DNA from: Candidatus Falkowiibacteriota bacterium
Lineage (GTDB): Bacteria > Patescibacteriota > Patescibacteriia > Patescibacteriales > UBA12075
Assembly: GCA_003647675.1 (NCBI GenBank)
Contig: QMNH01000005.1
Span: forward strand, 1-16,270
DNA length: 16,270 bases
Direction of reading: 5' to 3'
This document shows positions 1-8,201 of this stretch, in pieces. The translations under genes were made by a program, and so were the position numbers. The notes below the pieces were generated by a model, which saw only the letters and a program-made list of their open reading frames with translations, did no database searches and was not told where the DNA came from. The number at the start of each line of letters is the position of its first letter. Position 1 is the first letter of the stretch.

Positions 1-1
1 A

Positions 2-169
2 CAGGTGTCAGCCCATACGCTTCGCCATAGCTTTGCTACTCATTTACTGGAAAATAATGTAAACTTAAGATATATACAGTCACTTTTGGGCCATGCCAGA
101 CTGGAAACAACACAAATATACACGAAAGTAGCGGTTAATAAATTTAGCGAGATTGAAGATTTGTTATGA
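2..169 (+). CDS. Tyrosine recombinase (Xer/phage integrase family), C-terminal fragment
   Basis: The first 55 codons visible in this frame are the C-terminal end of a tyrosine site-specific recombinase; the start lies outside the window. Family enzymes cut and rejoin DNA through a covalent tyrosine link, for instance to resolve chromosome dimers or move integrative elements. Visible catalytic elements are the HTLRH motif (His5 and Arg8 of the fragment), LLGH (His31) and the nucleophile in TTQIYTKV (Tyr40), in the usual order and spacing. The gene ends at a TGA overlapping the ATG of the next gene by 4 bases (ATGA), suggesting translational coupling. XerC/D, XerH-like or element-borne identity cannot be decided from the tail; a housekeeping Xer protein is plausible because nothing else here looks mobile. 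Confidence 0.88.
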   Translation, partial: QVSAHTLRHSFATHLLENNVNLRYIQSLLGHARLETTQIYTKVAVNKFSEIEDLL

Positions 170-1602
170 GAAATATAATAAAATTAAGAATATTTTTATG
201 GATTTGTCTGGGTTTAGTTATAACCTGGTTTTTATGGCTGGCAATCGTCCCGTCCGGGGTGATAATATACAAAAAAGATTTTACAAAAGACAATTATTTT
301 ATCCAAAAATTCACACCGTCTGAACGCGCCGGGGAGATGACCGACGGCAGCCAAAAAATAATCGGAGGTCCTGTGTATTTTTCCTTGCGCACGCCGCGCG
401 GATTTGATAAAGCCCTGCTGACCATTAAATACAAAAACGAAAATGAATTTTCCATAATTGAAGCTGGTGTTTTGGTCGACAAAACGGTTTGGCGTTATGA
501 CTTGGAGCCTTTAGAGAATAATATTATTGATAAAATGTCTATGGCTTGGGATATAATCAGGGATGGGAATGTAGTATTTTTGCAAAAAGAAAAAAAATAC
601 GAGAGTATTAATAATTTCATGGATGATTTGCCGGACTTAAGCACGGTCGCGGTTTATAATTATGATATTAAGGTTCCGTATATTTTAAAAGACTACGGGA
701 AAAGCGATGAAGAAAAAACAATAGAAACTAGCCTGCGCGGTTCATATGAATTTTTTACTTACATAAAAAATGAAGAACTGGACTTTAGTTTCGCCATAGT
801 TGATTTGAACCAGAATAAAGACCCGGATAATGTGGAACTATTCCTTTATTATGGTAGTGAGAGGATAGACTATGCCGGACTGGAAGATGACGGCATAAGC
901 GAAGACAATAAACAGCCAAGCATTGAGCGTTTTTTAAATATTAAAACCGCTGGCTTGCCCGAAGGAGTTTATAAGGTAGAAATTAAAGCTAGCGACGATA
1001 TTATTACCAAAAAAATAATAACCAAACAGCAGAAATTATCTTTTGTAAATAATGTTTGGCTATACAGGGAAGGAGAGTCTAACATTGATCTATATGCAAA
1101 CTCCAAAAAAATTCAGGCCAGGACAATAAATCCGGATAGTCTGCAGGTCATAAAAGCCGGTAAAAACAGCTTGGCGCTTAATGAAACTTATAAATTATTA
1201 ACTGCCGATGTGATAAAGGCATCTACCACGGATAAATACACGGAAATTAGCCTGGAAAAAGACGGGGTAATAATCAGCGGCGAAGGAGTTTTTAGTTTTT
1301 TACCCGAAAGTTTTATAAATCCCAAATTAGCGAAAGTTGATAAAAATTTGGATATTATTGGAGATAATATTCAATATGTAATCGCGGACTATAATTATCC
1401 GGCCGAAAATGACGATTGGAAAATCGCCCAAGCCGAATTCAATCTTAATGCCGTTTACCGCGAAAAAGGCGCTTATAGTTTTATTATCTCATTACCCGGA
1501 CTTAATGCCGACGATGAAGTCGAAGACTATGTCGAGGTAGATGAAATAGAAATAAAATTAATCGGGAAAAGCCTGCTTGAGAAGATAAGAGAAATCTTTT
1601 AA
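166..1602 (+). CDS. Exported single-pass membrane protein of unknown function
   Basis: I do not recognise a named family. The 478-residue product has a short basic N-terminus, one hydrophobic segment at about residues 9-28 and no lipobox, so it is probably anchored in the cytoplasmic membrane with a large outside domain. The rest is mainly predicted beta strand, rich in charged residues and Asn. A block near residues 65-90 ([17 protein letters not shown] and the following IKYKN) looks like a possible conserved core. Residues 265-290 ([16 protein letters not shown]) resemble an Ig-like or fibronectin-like strand pair, and the stretch after residue 410 may be another beta domain. The ATG overlaps the recombinase stop by 4 bases, and a two-helix mini-protein follows after 11 bases. 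An envelope or adhesion role is only a guess from topology. Confidence 0.85.
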   Translation: MRNIIKLRIFLWICLGLVITWFLWLAIVPSGVIIYKKDFTKDNYFIQKFTPSERAGEMTDGSQKIIGGPVYFSLRTPRGFDKALLTIKYKNENEFSIIEAGVLVDKTVWRYDLEPLENNIIDKMSMAWDIIRDGNVVFLQKEKKYESINNFMDDLPDLSTVAVYNYDIKVPYILKDYGKSDEEKTIETSLRGSYEFFTYIKNEELDFSFAIVDLNQNKDPDNVELFLYYGSERIDYAGLEDDGISEDNKQPSIERFLNIKTAGLPEGVYKVEIKASDDIITKKIITKQQKLSFVNNVWLYREGESNIDLYANSKKIQARTINPDSLQVIKAGKNSLALNETYKLLTADVIKASTTDKYTEISLEKDGVIISGEGVFSFLPESFINPKLAKVDKNLDIIGDNIQYVIADYNYPAENDDWKIAQAEFNLNAVYREKGAYSFIISLPGLNADDEVEDYVEVDEIEIKLIGKSLLEKIREIF

Positions 1603-1613
1603 ATTTGTAATTT

Positions 1614-1805
1614 ATGAGTAAAGCATTTCTAAAAGAACTATTCTACGTACTAACCGGTGCATTAATAATTTTTAGTGCGTTCGAACTATTACGGCCCGGT
1701 ATAGTTTTAGCGTACATTAATATAAGCTGGATGTTGATTTTTTGGTTCATTATTGGTATAGTAATAGTAATAATTAATAGAGAAGCAAATGAAAGAAAAA
1801 CTTAA
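1614..1805 (+). CDS. Small two-helix membrane protein, unknown function
   Basis: This is a 63-residue protein that is almost entirely membrane-embedded. Hydrophobic segments at about residues 8-26 and 34-54 are joined by a short loop with an Arg-Pro-Gly turn, and the charged C-terminus (REANERKT) suggests a hairpin with both ends in the cytoplasm. The gene lies 11 bases after the exported-protein gene, and its last 17 bases overlap the start of the SPFH gene in another frame, which supports real translation and coupling. Bacterial SPFH/stomatin genes often sit beside small NfeD membrane proteins. This one is shorter and shows no NfeD soluble domain, so it may be an analogous partner; that is inference. 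No functional motif is visible. Confidence 0.75.
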   Translation: MSKAFLKELFYVLTGALIIFSAFELLRPGIVLAYINISWMLIFWFIIGIVIVIINREANERKT

Positions 1806-2829
1806 AAAAAATCTGCCATTATTATTAATCTTTGCTTTTATTTTAGGTCCGATTTTGGGAAAAAATGGTTTTATTTATTTAATAATGGCTTTGGCCATTT
1901 TTTTAATATTTAATAAATTAACCTCTATTCGCGCGAGTAAATTTCGCGAAGGAGCAAAACACATGAAAGACGCAATTGATATTAATAATTTAAAATCTTT
2001 AAAAAAGGCCAAGCATTTGATTTGGATAGCTTTATTGATTGTTTTCGCGCTTTGGCTTTTTTTCGCTTCTATTGTGATTGTTGACGCCGGAGAAACTGGA
2101 GTTTATTCGCTATTTGGAAAAGTCAAAGATTCAGAGCTGAAATCCGGATTCCACTTGGTTATTCCCGTGGCAAAAGTTACAAAAATGAGCATCCGCACTG
2201 AAGAATATACCATGAGCATAGCCCAAGGAGAAGGTAAGAAATACGACGCTGACGCCATTACTTCATTGACCAAAGAAGGCTTAAGCGTTGATTTGGACAT
2301 GACTGTGCTTTACCGCCTAAAAGAAGATCAGGCTTCAGACGTTTATAAAGAGCTGGGAACTGGTTATGACGAGAAAATAATACGTCCGTCCATAAGGACC
2401 GCTATCCGCGATATTATCGCCCAATATGAAGCCAAAGATATATATTCGGAAAAAAGGCAGGAAGCCGCGGATAAGATAAAGGACAAATTAATTGTCGATT
2501 TGGACAACCGGGGGATTATCGTTGAGAGCGTACTTTTAAGAAATGTGGCTTTACCCGCCAATTTAGCCAATGCCATCCAGGAAAAATTGCAAGCCGAGCA
2601 GGAAGCGGAAAAATATGATTTTATTTTAACAAGGGAAAAAAAGGAAAAAGAAAGAAAAATTATCGAAGCTGAAGGCCAGCGCGATTCACAAAAAATAATT
2701 AATGAAAGCCTAACTACGAATTACCTTTATTACCTATATGTTAGCGATTTAAAAGGAAGAGAAGGCACGATTTATGTTCCAACTAATCCATCAACCGGCA
2801 TGCCGCTTTTTAGGGATTTGGGAAGGTAA
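1789..2829 (+). CDS. SPFH/band-7 (prohibitin/HflC-like) membrane protein
   Basis: This 346-residue protein has two hydrophobic segments at about 9-24 and 27-44 and a third at 76-97, followed directly by the band-7 entry sequence (IVIVDAGETGVYSLFGKV). The SPFH core covers roughly residues 97-265: SGFHLVIP, a long strand region with YRLKE, the IRPSIRTAIRDIIAQYEA helix, and IIVESVLLRNVALPANLANAI. It is followed by a charged coiled-coil-like helix (about 266-310) ending in the typical IEAEGQRDSQKIINES. Family members build ring-like membrane assemblies that organise microdomains or control proteases such as FtsH. The two extra N-terminal helices are unusual, because most members have one anchor. 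The start overlaps the upstream gene by 17 bases, so the pair is probably co-translated. The substrate or partner is not evident; no FtsH gene is nearby. Confidence 0.9.
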   Translation: MKEKLKKNLPLLLIFAFILGPILGKNGFIYLIMALAIFLIFNKLTSIRASKFREGAKHMKDAIDINNLKSLKKAKHLIWIALLIVFALWLFFASIVIVDAGETGVYSLFGKVKDSELKSGFHLVIPVAKVTKMSIRTEEYTMSIAQGEGKKYDADAITSLTKEGLSVDLDMTVLYRLKEDQASDVYKELGTGYDEKIIRPSIRTAIRDIIAQYEAKDIYSEKRQEAADKIKDKLIVDLDNRGIIVESVLLRNVALPANLANAIQEKLQAEQEAEKYDFILTREKKEKERKIIEAEGQRDSQKIINESLTTNYLYYLYVSDLKGREGTIYVPTNPSTGMPLFRDLGR

Positions 2830-2842
2830 GGCGATTTAGTTA

Positions 2843-3394
<552 letters not shown>

Positions 3395-3430
3395 AAGGAA
3401 TTTTATTATTAAATATAAGTATTTAGGGAT

Positions 3431-3479
3431 ATTCGCATATTCGCCATTCGCGGCATTTGCATTTATTCGTAGATTCGCA
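3431..3479. repeat. ATTCG-type spacer repeats before the first HIT gene
   Basis: Six copies of a degenerate word ATTYGNN start at 3431, 3439, 3446, 3455, 3465 and 3473 (ATTCGCA, ATTCGCC, ATTCGCG, ATTTGCA, ATTCGTA, ATTCGCA), 7 to 10 bases apart, ending 6 bases before the ATG. The same kind of spacer precedes galU, where the final bases before the ATG (ATTATTT) are identical. Confidence 0.65.
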
Positions 3480-3485
3480 TTATTT

Positions 3486-3890
3486 ATGGATTGCATATTT
3501 TGTAAAATCGTAGCCGGCGATATTCCGGCGCATATTGTTTATGAGGATAAAAATGTCATGGCTTTTTTTGATATTCTTCCTATTAGCCACGGCCATACCA
3601 TTATAGTACCTAAAAAACACTTGGCAGACATTGAAGATTTAGCGGATGAAGATTTTTGCGCTATGGCTTTGGCGGTAAAAAAACTTGGTAAGGCGGTAAT
3701 TGACGGTTTGGAAGTTAAGGGTTATAGCGTGTTTTTAGACAACAAAAGCGCGGCTAATCAGCATGTGCCGCACGCCCATTTTCATCTAGTTCCGCGCGCG
3801 GAAGGCGACGGCCTGGAAAGATGGCCGCAAAGCGGCTATGGCGACGGCGAAGCCGAGCACTGCCTAAAAAGGATTAAAGAAAAGTTATAA
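3486..3890 (+). CDS. HIT-family (histidine triad) nucleotide-binding protein
   Basis: The 134-residue product is a compact HINT-like protein. It begins with the hallmark CIFCKIVAGDIPAHIVYED, a CxxC pair often binding zinc in bacterial members, followed by FFDILPISHGHTIIVPKKH in the central strands, and the histidine triad HAHFHLVP at residues 96-103, with His98 the expected nucleophile. Such enzymes hydrolyse nucleoside phosphoramidates or AMP-lysine type adducts in the cytoplasm. The chosen start is the ATG just before CIFCK; the reading frame stays open upstream to 3252, but that extension overlaps rmlC and does not resemble a HIT protein. A second, diverged HIT gene follows 142 bases downstream. 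Why HIT genes lie between rhamnose genes is unclear; their targets could be nucleotide by-products, but that is speculation. Confidence 0.93.
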   Translation: MDCIFCKIVAGDIPAHIVYEDKNVMAFFDILPISHGHTIIVPKKHLADIEDLADEDFCAMALAVKKLGKAVIDGLEVKGYSVFLDNKSAANQHVPHAHFHLVPRAEGDGLERWPQSGYGDGEAEHCLKRIKEKL

Positions 3891-4024
3891 TAATCCAAAT
3901 CTCTCTAAGCTTCGCTAGACACGCGCGAAGCCTAGGCAAATAAATTCAAATGCTCCAAATAAATATTTGGATAGATATTAATATAATTCGGTGCTGTTGG
4001 ATGTAATTTGAAGTTTTGGATTAT
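3889..4024. other. Spacer with nested inverted repeats between the two HIT genes
   Basis: This non-coding spacer holds three inverted pairs. The outer arms are ATAATCCAAA (3889-3898, overlapping the stop codon) and TTTGGATTAT (4015-4024). Inside are GCTTCGC (3909-3915) with GCGAAGC (3925-3931), a 7-bp stem with a 9-base loop, and TCCAAAT (3954-3960) with ATTTGGA (3965-3971), a 7-bp stem with a 4-base loop. The first inner hairpin is GC-rich but has no T-run, so a terminator role is doubtful. I found no gene or convincing promoter here. Confidence 0.5.
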
Positions 4025-4032
4025 ATATTTTT

Positions 4033-4425
4033 ATGTGTATTTTTTGCAAAATCGCGGCTGGTGAAATGCCTTGTTATAAACTATATGAAGACGAGGATTT
4101 TTTAGCTTATCTTGATATTAGGCCGCTTAATCCCGGTCATGCTTTGGTTATTCCCAAAAAACATTACCGCTGGGTGTGGGATATAAAGGATTTGGACAAG
4201 TATTTTTTGGTTGTCGGAAAAATAGCTAATGCTATCAGGAAAGCTTTTGCTACCGAGTACGTAGTATCATTGATTTTCGGCGAAGAAGTCGCGCACGCGC
4301 ATGTTTGGCTGGTGCCCAGACTTCAAGGAGACGGACACGGCAGCGCCATTGACTTGAAAAACGTAAAGAATTTAAGCGAAAAAGACATGGAAAAAGCCAA
4401 AAATAAAATTATAGAAAAATTATAA
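4033..4425 (+). CDS. Diverged HIT-family protein (triad HxHxW)
   Basis: This 130-residue protein is a paralogue of the preceding HIT protein. It shares the N-terminal MCIFCKIAAGEMPCYKLYED, the LDIRPLNPGHALVIPKKHY core and the C-terminal VPR, but its triad reads HAHVWLV (residues 88-94), so the third His is Trp92. His90, the expected nucleophile, is kept. GalT-type enzymes of the superfamily also lack the third His (it is Gln), so activity is not excluded. The C-terminal half is shorter and more charged than in canonical members, ending in a Lys/Glu-rich helix. The stop is separated by a single base from the ATG of the histidine kinase, suggesting one transcript. A nucleotide-binding role is likely; hydrolase or transferase activity is uncertain. 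Confidence 0.88.
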   Translation: MCIFCKIAAGEMPCYKLYEDEDFLAYLDIRPLNPGHALVIPKKHYRWVWDIKDLDKYFLVVGKIANAIRKAFATEYVVSLIFGEEVAHAHVWLVPRLQGDGHGSAIDLKNVKNLSEKDMEKAKNKIIEKL

Positions 4426-4426
4426 T

Positions 4427-6106
4427 ATGATTAAAACCGAAAGGGAAAAAATAAGGTTAATAGAGGCTAATAAGCTTTTGATAATGGCTAGATGGTTTTA
4501 TGTTTCTGCCTTGCTGCTTACCGGCGTTATTTCAAAAATTACTGGCGGTGTTAACGCAAATATTAATTTTTCCCCATATTGGATGATTGGACTTACCGTG
4601 GGTGTTTACGGGTATAATTCTTGGTTTCTTTTTTATTTTAGAAGAGCGGAAAATAAACTATTTAGAAATGTTAAAATAGTAAGTTTTTTAAATTTAATTC
4701 TTGATCAATTTAGCGTAACAATAATTATCTTTTTCGCGGGCGGGCTTTCAAGTATATCGTTTTTGTATTATCTTTATCCGATTGCCGCTTCCGGTTTTTT
4801 CTTTTCTTTATTTGATACTGCCGTTATTTCTTCTTTGGCTGCTTTTTTATATGGAGGATTAATTTTATCGCAGTATTATTATGTTTTTCCTTACCTTTCC
4901 CGTTATAATACTGCCTATGAATCAATCCAAGCGCATAATCCGTCGGCAGTATTTACCAATCTTTGGGCGGTTATTACTAGCTTTTTTATAGTTGGCGCGT
5001 TTGTGGGCTTGATGGCAAAAAGCATGCGCCGAAAAGAAAAGGAGGTCCGCGTGGAAAGGGATAGAATTAAATCAGTAATTGCCAATTTGGTTGACGGATT
5101 GATTTATATTGATAATGCCGGCAGAATAGATATGACCAACCCCCGCGCCGAGAAATTGCTGGATTTTAAAGCCAGCGATATATTAGAAAAAAATATTGAA
5201 AATATTGATTTTACAAAATACGGTATTTTGGGCCAATTATTCAGAAAAGATAATAAAAGTTTTAAGGAAATCGTGCCTCGGGGAAGGCCGGATATTGCTT
5301 ATAGGATTTCTTCGTTTGATATAAGGGATGAAGAAAAAAAATTGCTTGGCCGAGCAAAAATTATTAGGGATGTATCGCGGGAGAAATTCGTGAATAAAAT
5401 GAAATCGGAATTTGTGACTATTGCCGGGCATCACCTAAGGACGCCTTTGTCGGCTATCAAGGGTGGTCTTGATCTTTTAAGAAAAAGCGAATATGGCAAG
5501 ATCAATAAAGAGCAGAAAAACGTCCTAAATCAAAGCTACGAATATACCGAACGCTTAATTCAAATTGTTAACGATCTTTTAAACATCAGTTCAATAGAAG
5601 AAGGTAGGTATGATTATAAGTATGAAAAAACAGATATTCACGATTTATTAAGGGAAGTAAGCGAAAGATTTATTGTCGACGCCGAGAAAAAAAATATTGA
5701 TTATACTTTGAATATTGTTAATAATTTAAATCCGGTAGAGCTTGATGCTTATAAATTCAAGCTTGCTATCGGCGGAATAATTAATAACGCGATAAGTTAT
5801 ACGCCGGAAAAGGGAAAAGTAACCCTAACTTTAAGTTTTGAAGAAGACAAGGTGATGATAACTGTAGAAGACAACGGTATCGGCATCCCGAAACAGGAGC
5901 AGTCCAAGGTGTTTACGAAGTTTTTTAGATCCCATAACGCCTTAAAATTTTTAACAGAAGGCAATGGGCTGGATTTATTTGTCGCGAAGAATATTATAGA
6001 AAATCATAAAGGACAGATTTGGTTTGAAAGCGAAGTGGAATCGGGAACTACTTTTTATATCGAAATTCCCATAGAGCAGAACAGGGATGCAAACAATATT
6101 CCTTAA
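4427..6106 (+). CDS. Membrane sensor histidine kinase with PAS domain
   Basis: The 559-residue protein has about six transmembrane helices (near 19-37, 48-70, 83-105, 108-128, 131-150 and 178-200), then a PAS-like domain (about 205-315, VDGLIYIDNAGRIDMTN), a HisKA domain with phosphoacceptor His335 in GHHLRTPLSAIKG, and a HATPase_c domain with N-box INNAISYTP (Asn453/454) and G1 box EDNGIGIP (482-489). The G2 box reads GNGLDL (512-517), where the usual motif is GxGLGL, so Asp516 replaces a normally invariant Gly. The residue after the phospho-His is His rather than the common Glu, Asp or Gln. It would sense an envelope or membrane signal and phosphorylate a response regulator, but no regulator gene is in the window. 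It starts one base after the HIT stop. The fold assignment is strong; full activity is less certain because of the G2 change. Confidence 0.93.
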   Translation: MIKTEREKIRLIEANKLLIMARWFYVSALLLTGVISKITGGVNANINFSPYWMIGLTVGVYGYNSWFLFYFRRAENKLFRNVKIVSFLNLILDQFSVTIIIFFAGGLSSISFLYYLYPIAASGFFFSLFDTAVISSLAAFLYGGLILSQYYYVFPYLSRYNTAYESIQAHNPSAVFTNLWAVITSFFIVGAFVGLMAKSMRRKEKEVRVERDRIKSVIANLVDGLIYIDNAGRIDMTNPRAEKLLDFKASDILEKNIENIDFTKYGILGQLFRKDNKSFKEIVPRGRPDIAYRISSFDIRDEEKKLLGRAKIIRDVSREKFVNKMKSEFVTIAGHHLRTPLSAIKGGLDLLRKSEYGKINKEQKNVLNQSYEYTERLIQIVNDLLNISSIEEGRYDYKYEKTDIHDLLREVSERFIVDAEKKNIDYTLNIVNNLNPVELDAYKFKLAIGGIINNAISYTPEKGKVTLTLSFEEDKVMITVEDNGIGIPKQEQSKVFTKFFRSHNALKFLTEGNGLDLFVAKNIIENHKGQIWFESEVESGTTFYIEIPIEQNRDANNIP

Positions 6107-6192
6107 ACATAGTCAGTGCTCGAAAATTAGTAACGGCTTTAAAATTTTAAATTTTAAACTTTGTATTAATTTTTACACATTAATTCAAAAAA

Positions 6193-7248
6193 ATGAAAAT
6201 TTTAGTTACTGGCGGGGCCGGTTTTATCGGTTCAAACTTTATACATTATTGGCTTAATAGGCATCCAGAAGATAAAATAATTAATCTGGATGTTTTGACT
6301 TATGCCGGTAATTTGGAAAATCTTAGAGATATCGACAAGAATTCTAATTATAAATTTATAAAAGGGGATATATGCGATAAAAAATTAGTTAAAAAGGCGG
6401 TTGAAAATATTGATTTAATTATTCATTTCGCGGCCGAGTCGCATGTAGATCGATCCATAATGGGAAGTGAAGATTTTATAAGGACGAACGTTGAAGGAAC
6501 TAGGGTATTACTTGACGCGGTTAAAGAAAAGAAAATAAGATTCCACCATGTTTCTACGGATGAGGTATTCGGCGAGCTTGGGCCGACCGATCCGCTCTTT
6601 AGCGAAAATACTTCTTATGACCCCAGAAGTCCGTATAGCGCCTCTAAGGCAGCTTCCGACCATCTGGTTAGAGCTTATTTTTACACGCATAAATTGCCAA
6701 TTACGATTTCTAATTGCACTAACAATTACGGACCATACCAATTTCCGGAAAAATTAATTCCGTTATTTATAATTAATTTATTGCAAGGTAAAAAATTGCC
6801 GCTTTACGGAAAGGGTAAAAATATCCGCGACTGGATTTATGTTGATGATCATAACGCGGGAGTAGAAGCTGTTATTATGAAGGGGAAAATCGGTGAAACA
6901 TATTGCCTGGGCGGAGAAAACGAACTAAGCAATATGGATATAACCAGAAAATTGTTAGATTTAATGGGAAAAAGTGAAAGTGAAATAAAATATGTCAAAG
7001 ACCGGCCCGGGCATGACTTTCGCTACGCCATGGATATATCAAAAGCCAAAAAAGAATTGGACTGGAGGCCGCGGACAGATTTTGATGACGGGCTTAAAAA
7101 AACAATTGATTGGTATAGAAAAAATAAAGATTGGTGGGAGCGGATTAAAAGCGGAGAATATAGGGAGCAAGAAAACAAAAAAGCAAGAAAGCAAGAAAAC
7201 AATAAAGCAAGAAAACAAAAAAACAATATAAATATTATTAAGTTTTAG
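6193..7248 (+). CDS. rmlB: dTDP-glucose 4,6-dehydratase
   Basis: RmlB converts dTDP-glucose to dTDP-4-keto-6-deoxyglucose with bound NAD+, step two of rhamnose synthesis. The 351-residue SDR protein shows the Rossmann motif GGAGFIG at residues 7-13, LDVLTYAGN, the catalytic STDEVFGELG (Thr122, Asp123, Glu124), YSASK (Tyr148, Lys152), the substrate region NNYGPYQFPEKLIPL, and GKGKNIRDWIYVDDH; all key residues are present. The canonical end, WYRKNKDWWERIKSGEY, falls at about residue 322. The last 27 residues are a Lys/Gln/Asn-rich tail encoded by an octamer DNA repeat and look like a late addition. A single base separates the stop (TAG) from the rmlD ATG, so the two are probably coupled. The leader is A/T-rich without a Shine-Dalgarno sequence. 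Confidence 0.96.
   Translation: MKILVTGGAGFIGSNFIHYWLNRHPEDKIINLDVLTYAGNLENLRDIDKNSNYKFIKGDICDKKLVKKAVENIDLIIHFAAESHVDRSIMGSEDFIRTNVEGTRVLLDAVKEKKIRFHHVSTDEVFGELGPTDPLFSENTSYDPRSPYSASKAASDHLVRAYFYTHKLPITISNCTNNYGPYQFPEKLIPLFIINLLQGKKLPLYGKGKNIRDWIYVDDHNAGVEAVIMKGKIGETYCLGGENELSNMDITRKLLDLMGKSESEIKYVKDRPGHDFRYAMDISKAKKELDWRPRTDFDDGLKKTIDWYRKNKDWWERIKSGEYREQENKKARKQENNKARKQKNNINIIKF
7167..7222. repeat. Octamer repeat forming the 3' end of rmlB
   Basis: Seven consecutive 8-base units are visible: GCAAGAAA, ACAAAAAA, GCAAGAAA, GCAAGAAA, ACAATAAA, GCAAGAAA, ACAAAAAA. They fit the consensus RCAANAAA. They lie in the rmlB reading frame and encode a tail of alternating Gln/Glu/Asn and Lys/Ala/Arg. 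Since 8 is not a multiple of 3, gain or loss of a unit would shift the frame and change the protein end. Confidence 0.85.
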
Positions 7249-7249
7249 C

Positions 7250-8134
7250 ATGTTTATTAAGCAGAATGATAAAATTTTAATTCTTGGCGCTAAAGGTAAT
7301 CTAGGTAGGGAGTTGGCACGGGTTTTGGGTAACGATTATCGTTTAATTCTTTGGGATAGGGAGGAAATAGATATTACCGATAAAGAGCTTGTCGCTGATA
7401 AAATAAAAGAAATAAAGCCTAATTTTATAATTAACGCGGCCGCTTATAACGCGGTTGATAAATGTGAAGAATCCGAAGATGAATTTGATTTAGCAAAAAA
7501 GGTAAACGGAGAGGCAGTAGGCTATTTAGCGGAAATTGCCATAGAAATAGATGCAATATTAGTGCATTATAGCAGCGACTATGTTTTTAGTGGCGAAAAT
7601 AAAAAAGGCTACAAAGAAGACGATAAACCATCGCCGGTCAACAAGTACGGGGAATCAAAACTGTTGGGAGAAAAAGAACTAATAAAAAGAAGCGGCCAGG
7701 GCTTGAAATGGTATCTGGTGAGAACCTCCAAATTATTCGGCCCGGAAGGGGAGAGCGGTGTCAGTAAGCCGAGTTTTTTTAGTATTATGCATAAACTAAG
7801 CGAGAAGCGTGAAGTGTTGGATGTTATTGATGAGGAGGTTAGCTGTTTTACATATACTACAGATTTAGCAAGCTCCACAAAAGAATTAATTGAGAGCGGT
7901 AAGGACAGTGGTATTTACCATATAATAAACAGTGGCCCGTGTACCTGGTATGAGGCGGCAAAGACATATTTTAAATTAGCCGGTATAAAAGTTAAAGTAA
8001 AGCCGGTTAAATCCGACAAATTTCCCCGCCCGGCCAAGCGCCCGAAATATTCAGTATTACTAAATACAAAATTAAAACCACTTCAAAGCTATGAAGAAGC
8101 ACTTAAAGAATATCTGGAAAGCTTAAAAAAATAA
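7250..8134 (+). CDS. rmlD: dTDP-4-dehydrorhamnose reductase
   Basis: RmlD reduces dTDP-4-keto-L-rhamnose to dTDP-L-rhamnose with NAD(P)H, the last pathway step. The 294-residue protein has the glycine-rich motif GAKGNLG at residues 13-19, REEIDITD after the second strand, NAAAYNAVDKCEE as in the family, SSDYVFSG, and the catalytic YGESK (Tyr133, Lys137). The region RTSKLFGP and the end RPAKRPKYSVLLNTKL match the substrate-binding and C-terminal segments of RmlD (usually RPxxSxL). Length is normal. It begins one base after rmlB and is followed by a 67-base A/T-rich spacer before rmlA. The order rmlB-rmlD-rmlA, with rmlC upstream beyond the HIT and kinase genes, is compatible with a long unit, but internal promoters cannot be excluded. 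Confidence 0.95.
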   Translation: MFIKQNDKILILGAKGNLGRELARVLGNDYRLILWDREEIDITDKELVADKIKEIKPNFIINAAAYNAVDKCEESEDEFDLAKKVNGEAVGYLAEIAIEIDAILVHYSSDYVFSGENKKGYKEDDKPSPVNKYGESKLLGEKELIKRSGQGLKWYLVRTSKLFGPEGESGVSKPSFFSIMHKLSEKREVLDVIDEEVSCFTYTTDLASSTKELIESGKDSGIYHIINSGPCTWYEAAKTYFKLAGIKVKVKPVKSDKFPRPAKRPKYSVLLNTKLKPLQSYEEALKEYLESLKK

Positions 8135-8164
8135 AAGATAAAAATTTTAATAAGCATCTAAAAA

Positions 8165-8193
8165 CTTTTTATTTTAACTTTATAAACTTTATA
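8165..8193. repeat. CTTTNTA heptads before rmlA
   Basis: CTTTTTA (8165-8171), CTTTATA (8178-8184) and CTTTATA (8187-8193) lie in the 67-base rmlD-rmlA spacer, the last one 8 bases before the ATG. The word and its position match the spacers before rmlC and two glycosyltransferase genes. Confidence 0.55.
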
Positions 8194-8201
8194 CTAAGCC
8201 T

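Noticed and set aside
4421..4426. TATAAT just before the histidine kinase ATG as a -10 promoter box
   Set aside because: It is formed by the last codons and stop of the HIT gene, directly abuts the ATG, and has no -35 partner; chance is likely in such A/T-rich DNA.
7023..7251. Minus-strand frames rich in Phe, Leu and Cys
   Set aside because: They are the antisense reading of the A-rich octamer repeat and the rmlB end, giving artificial hydrophobic proteins.
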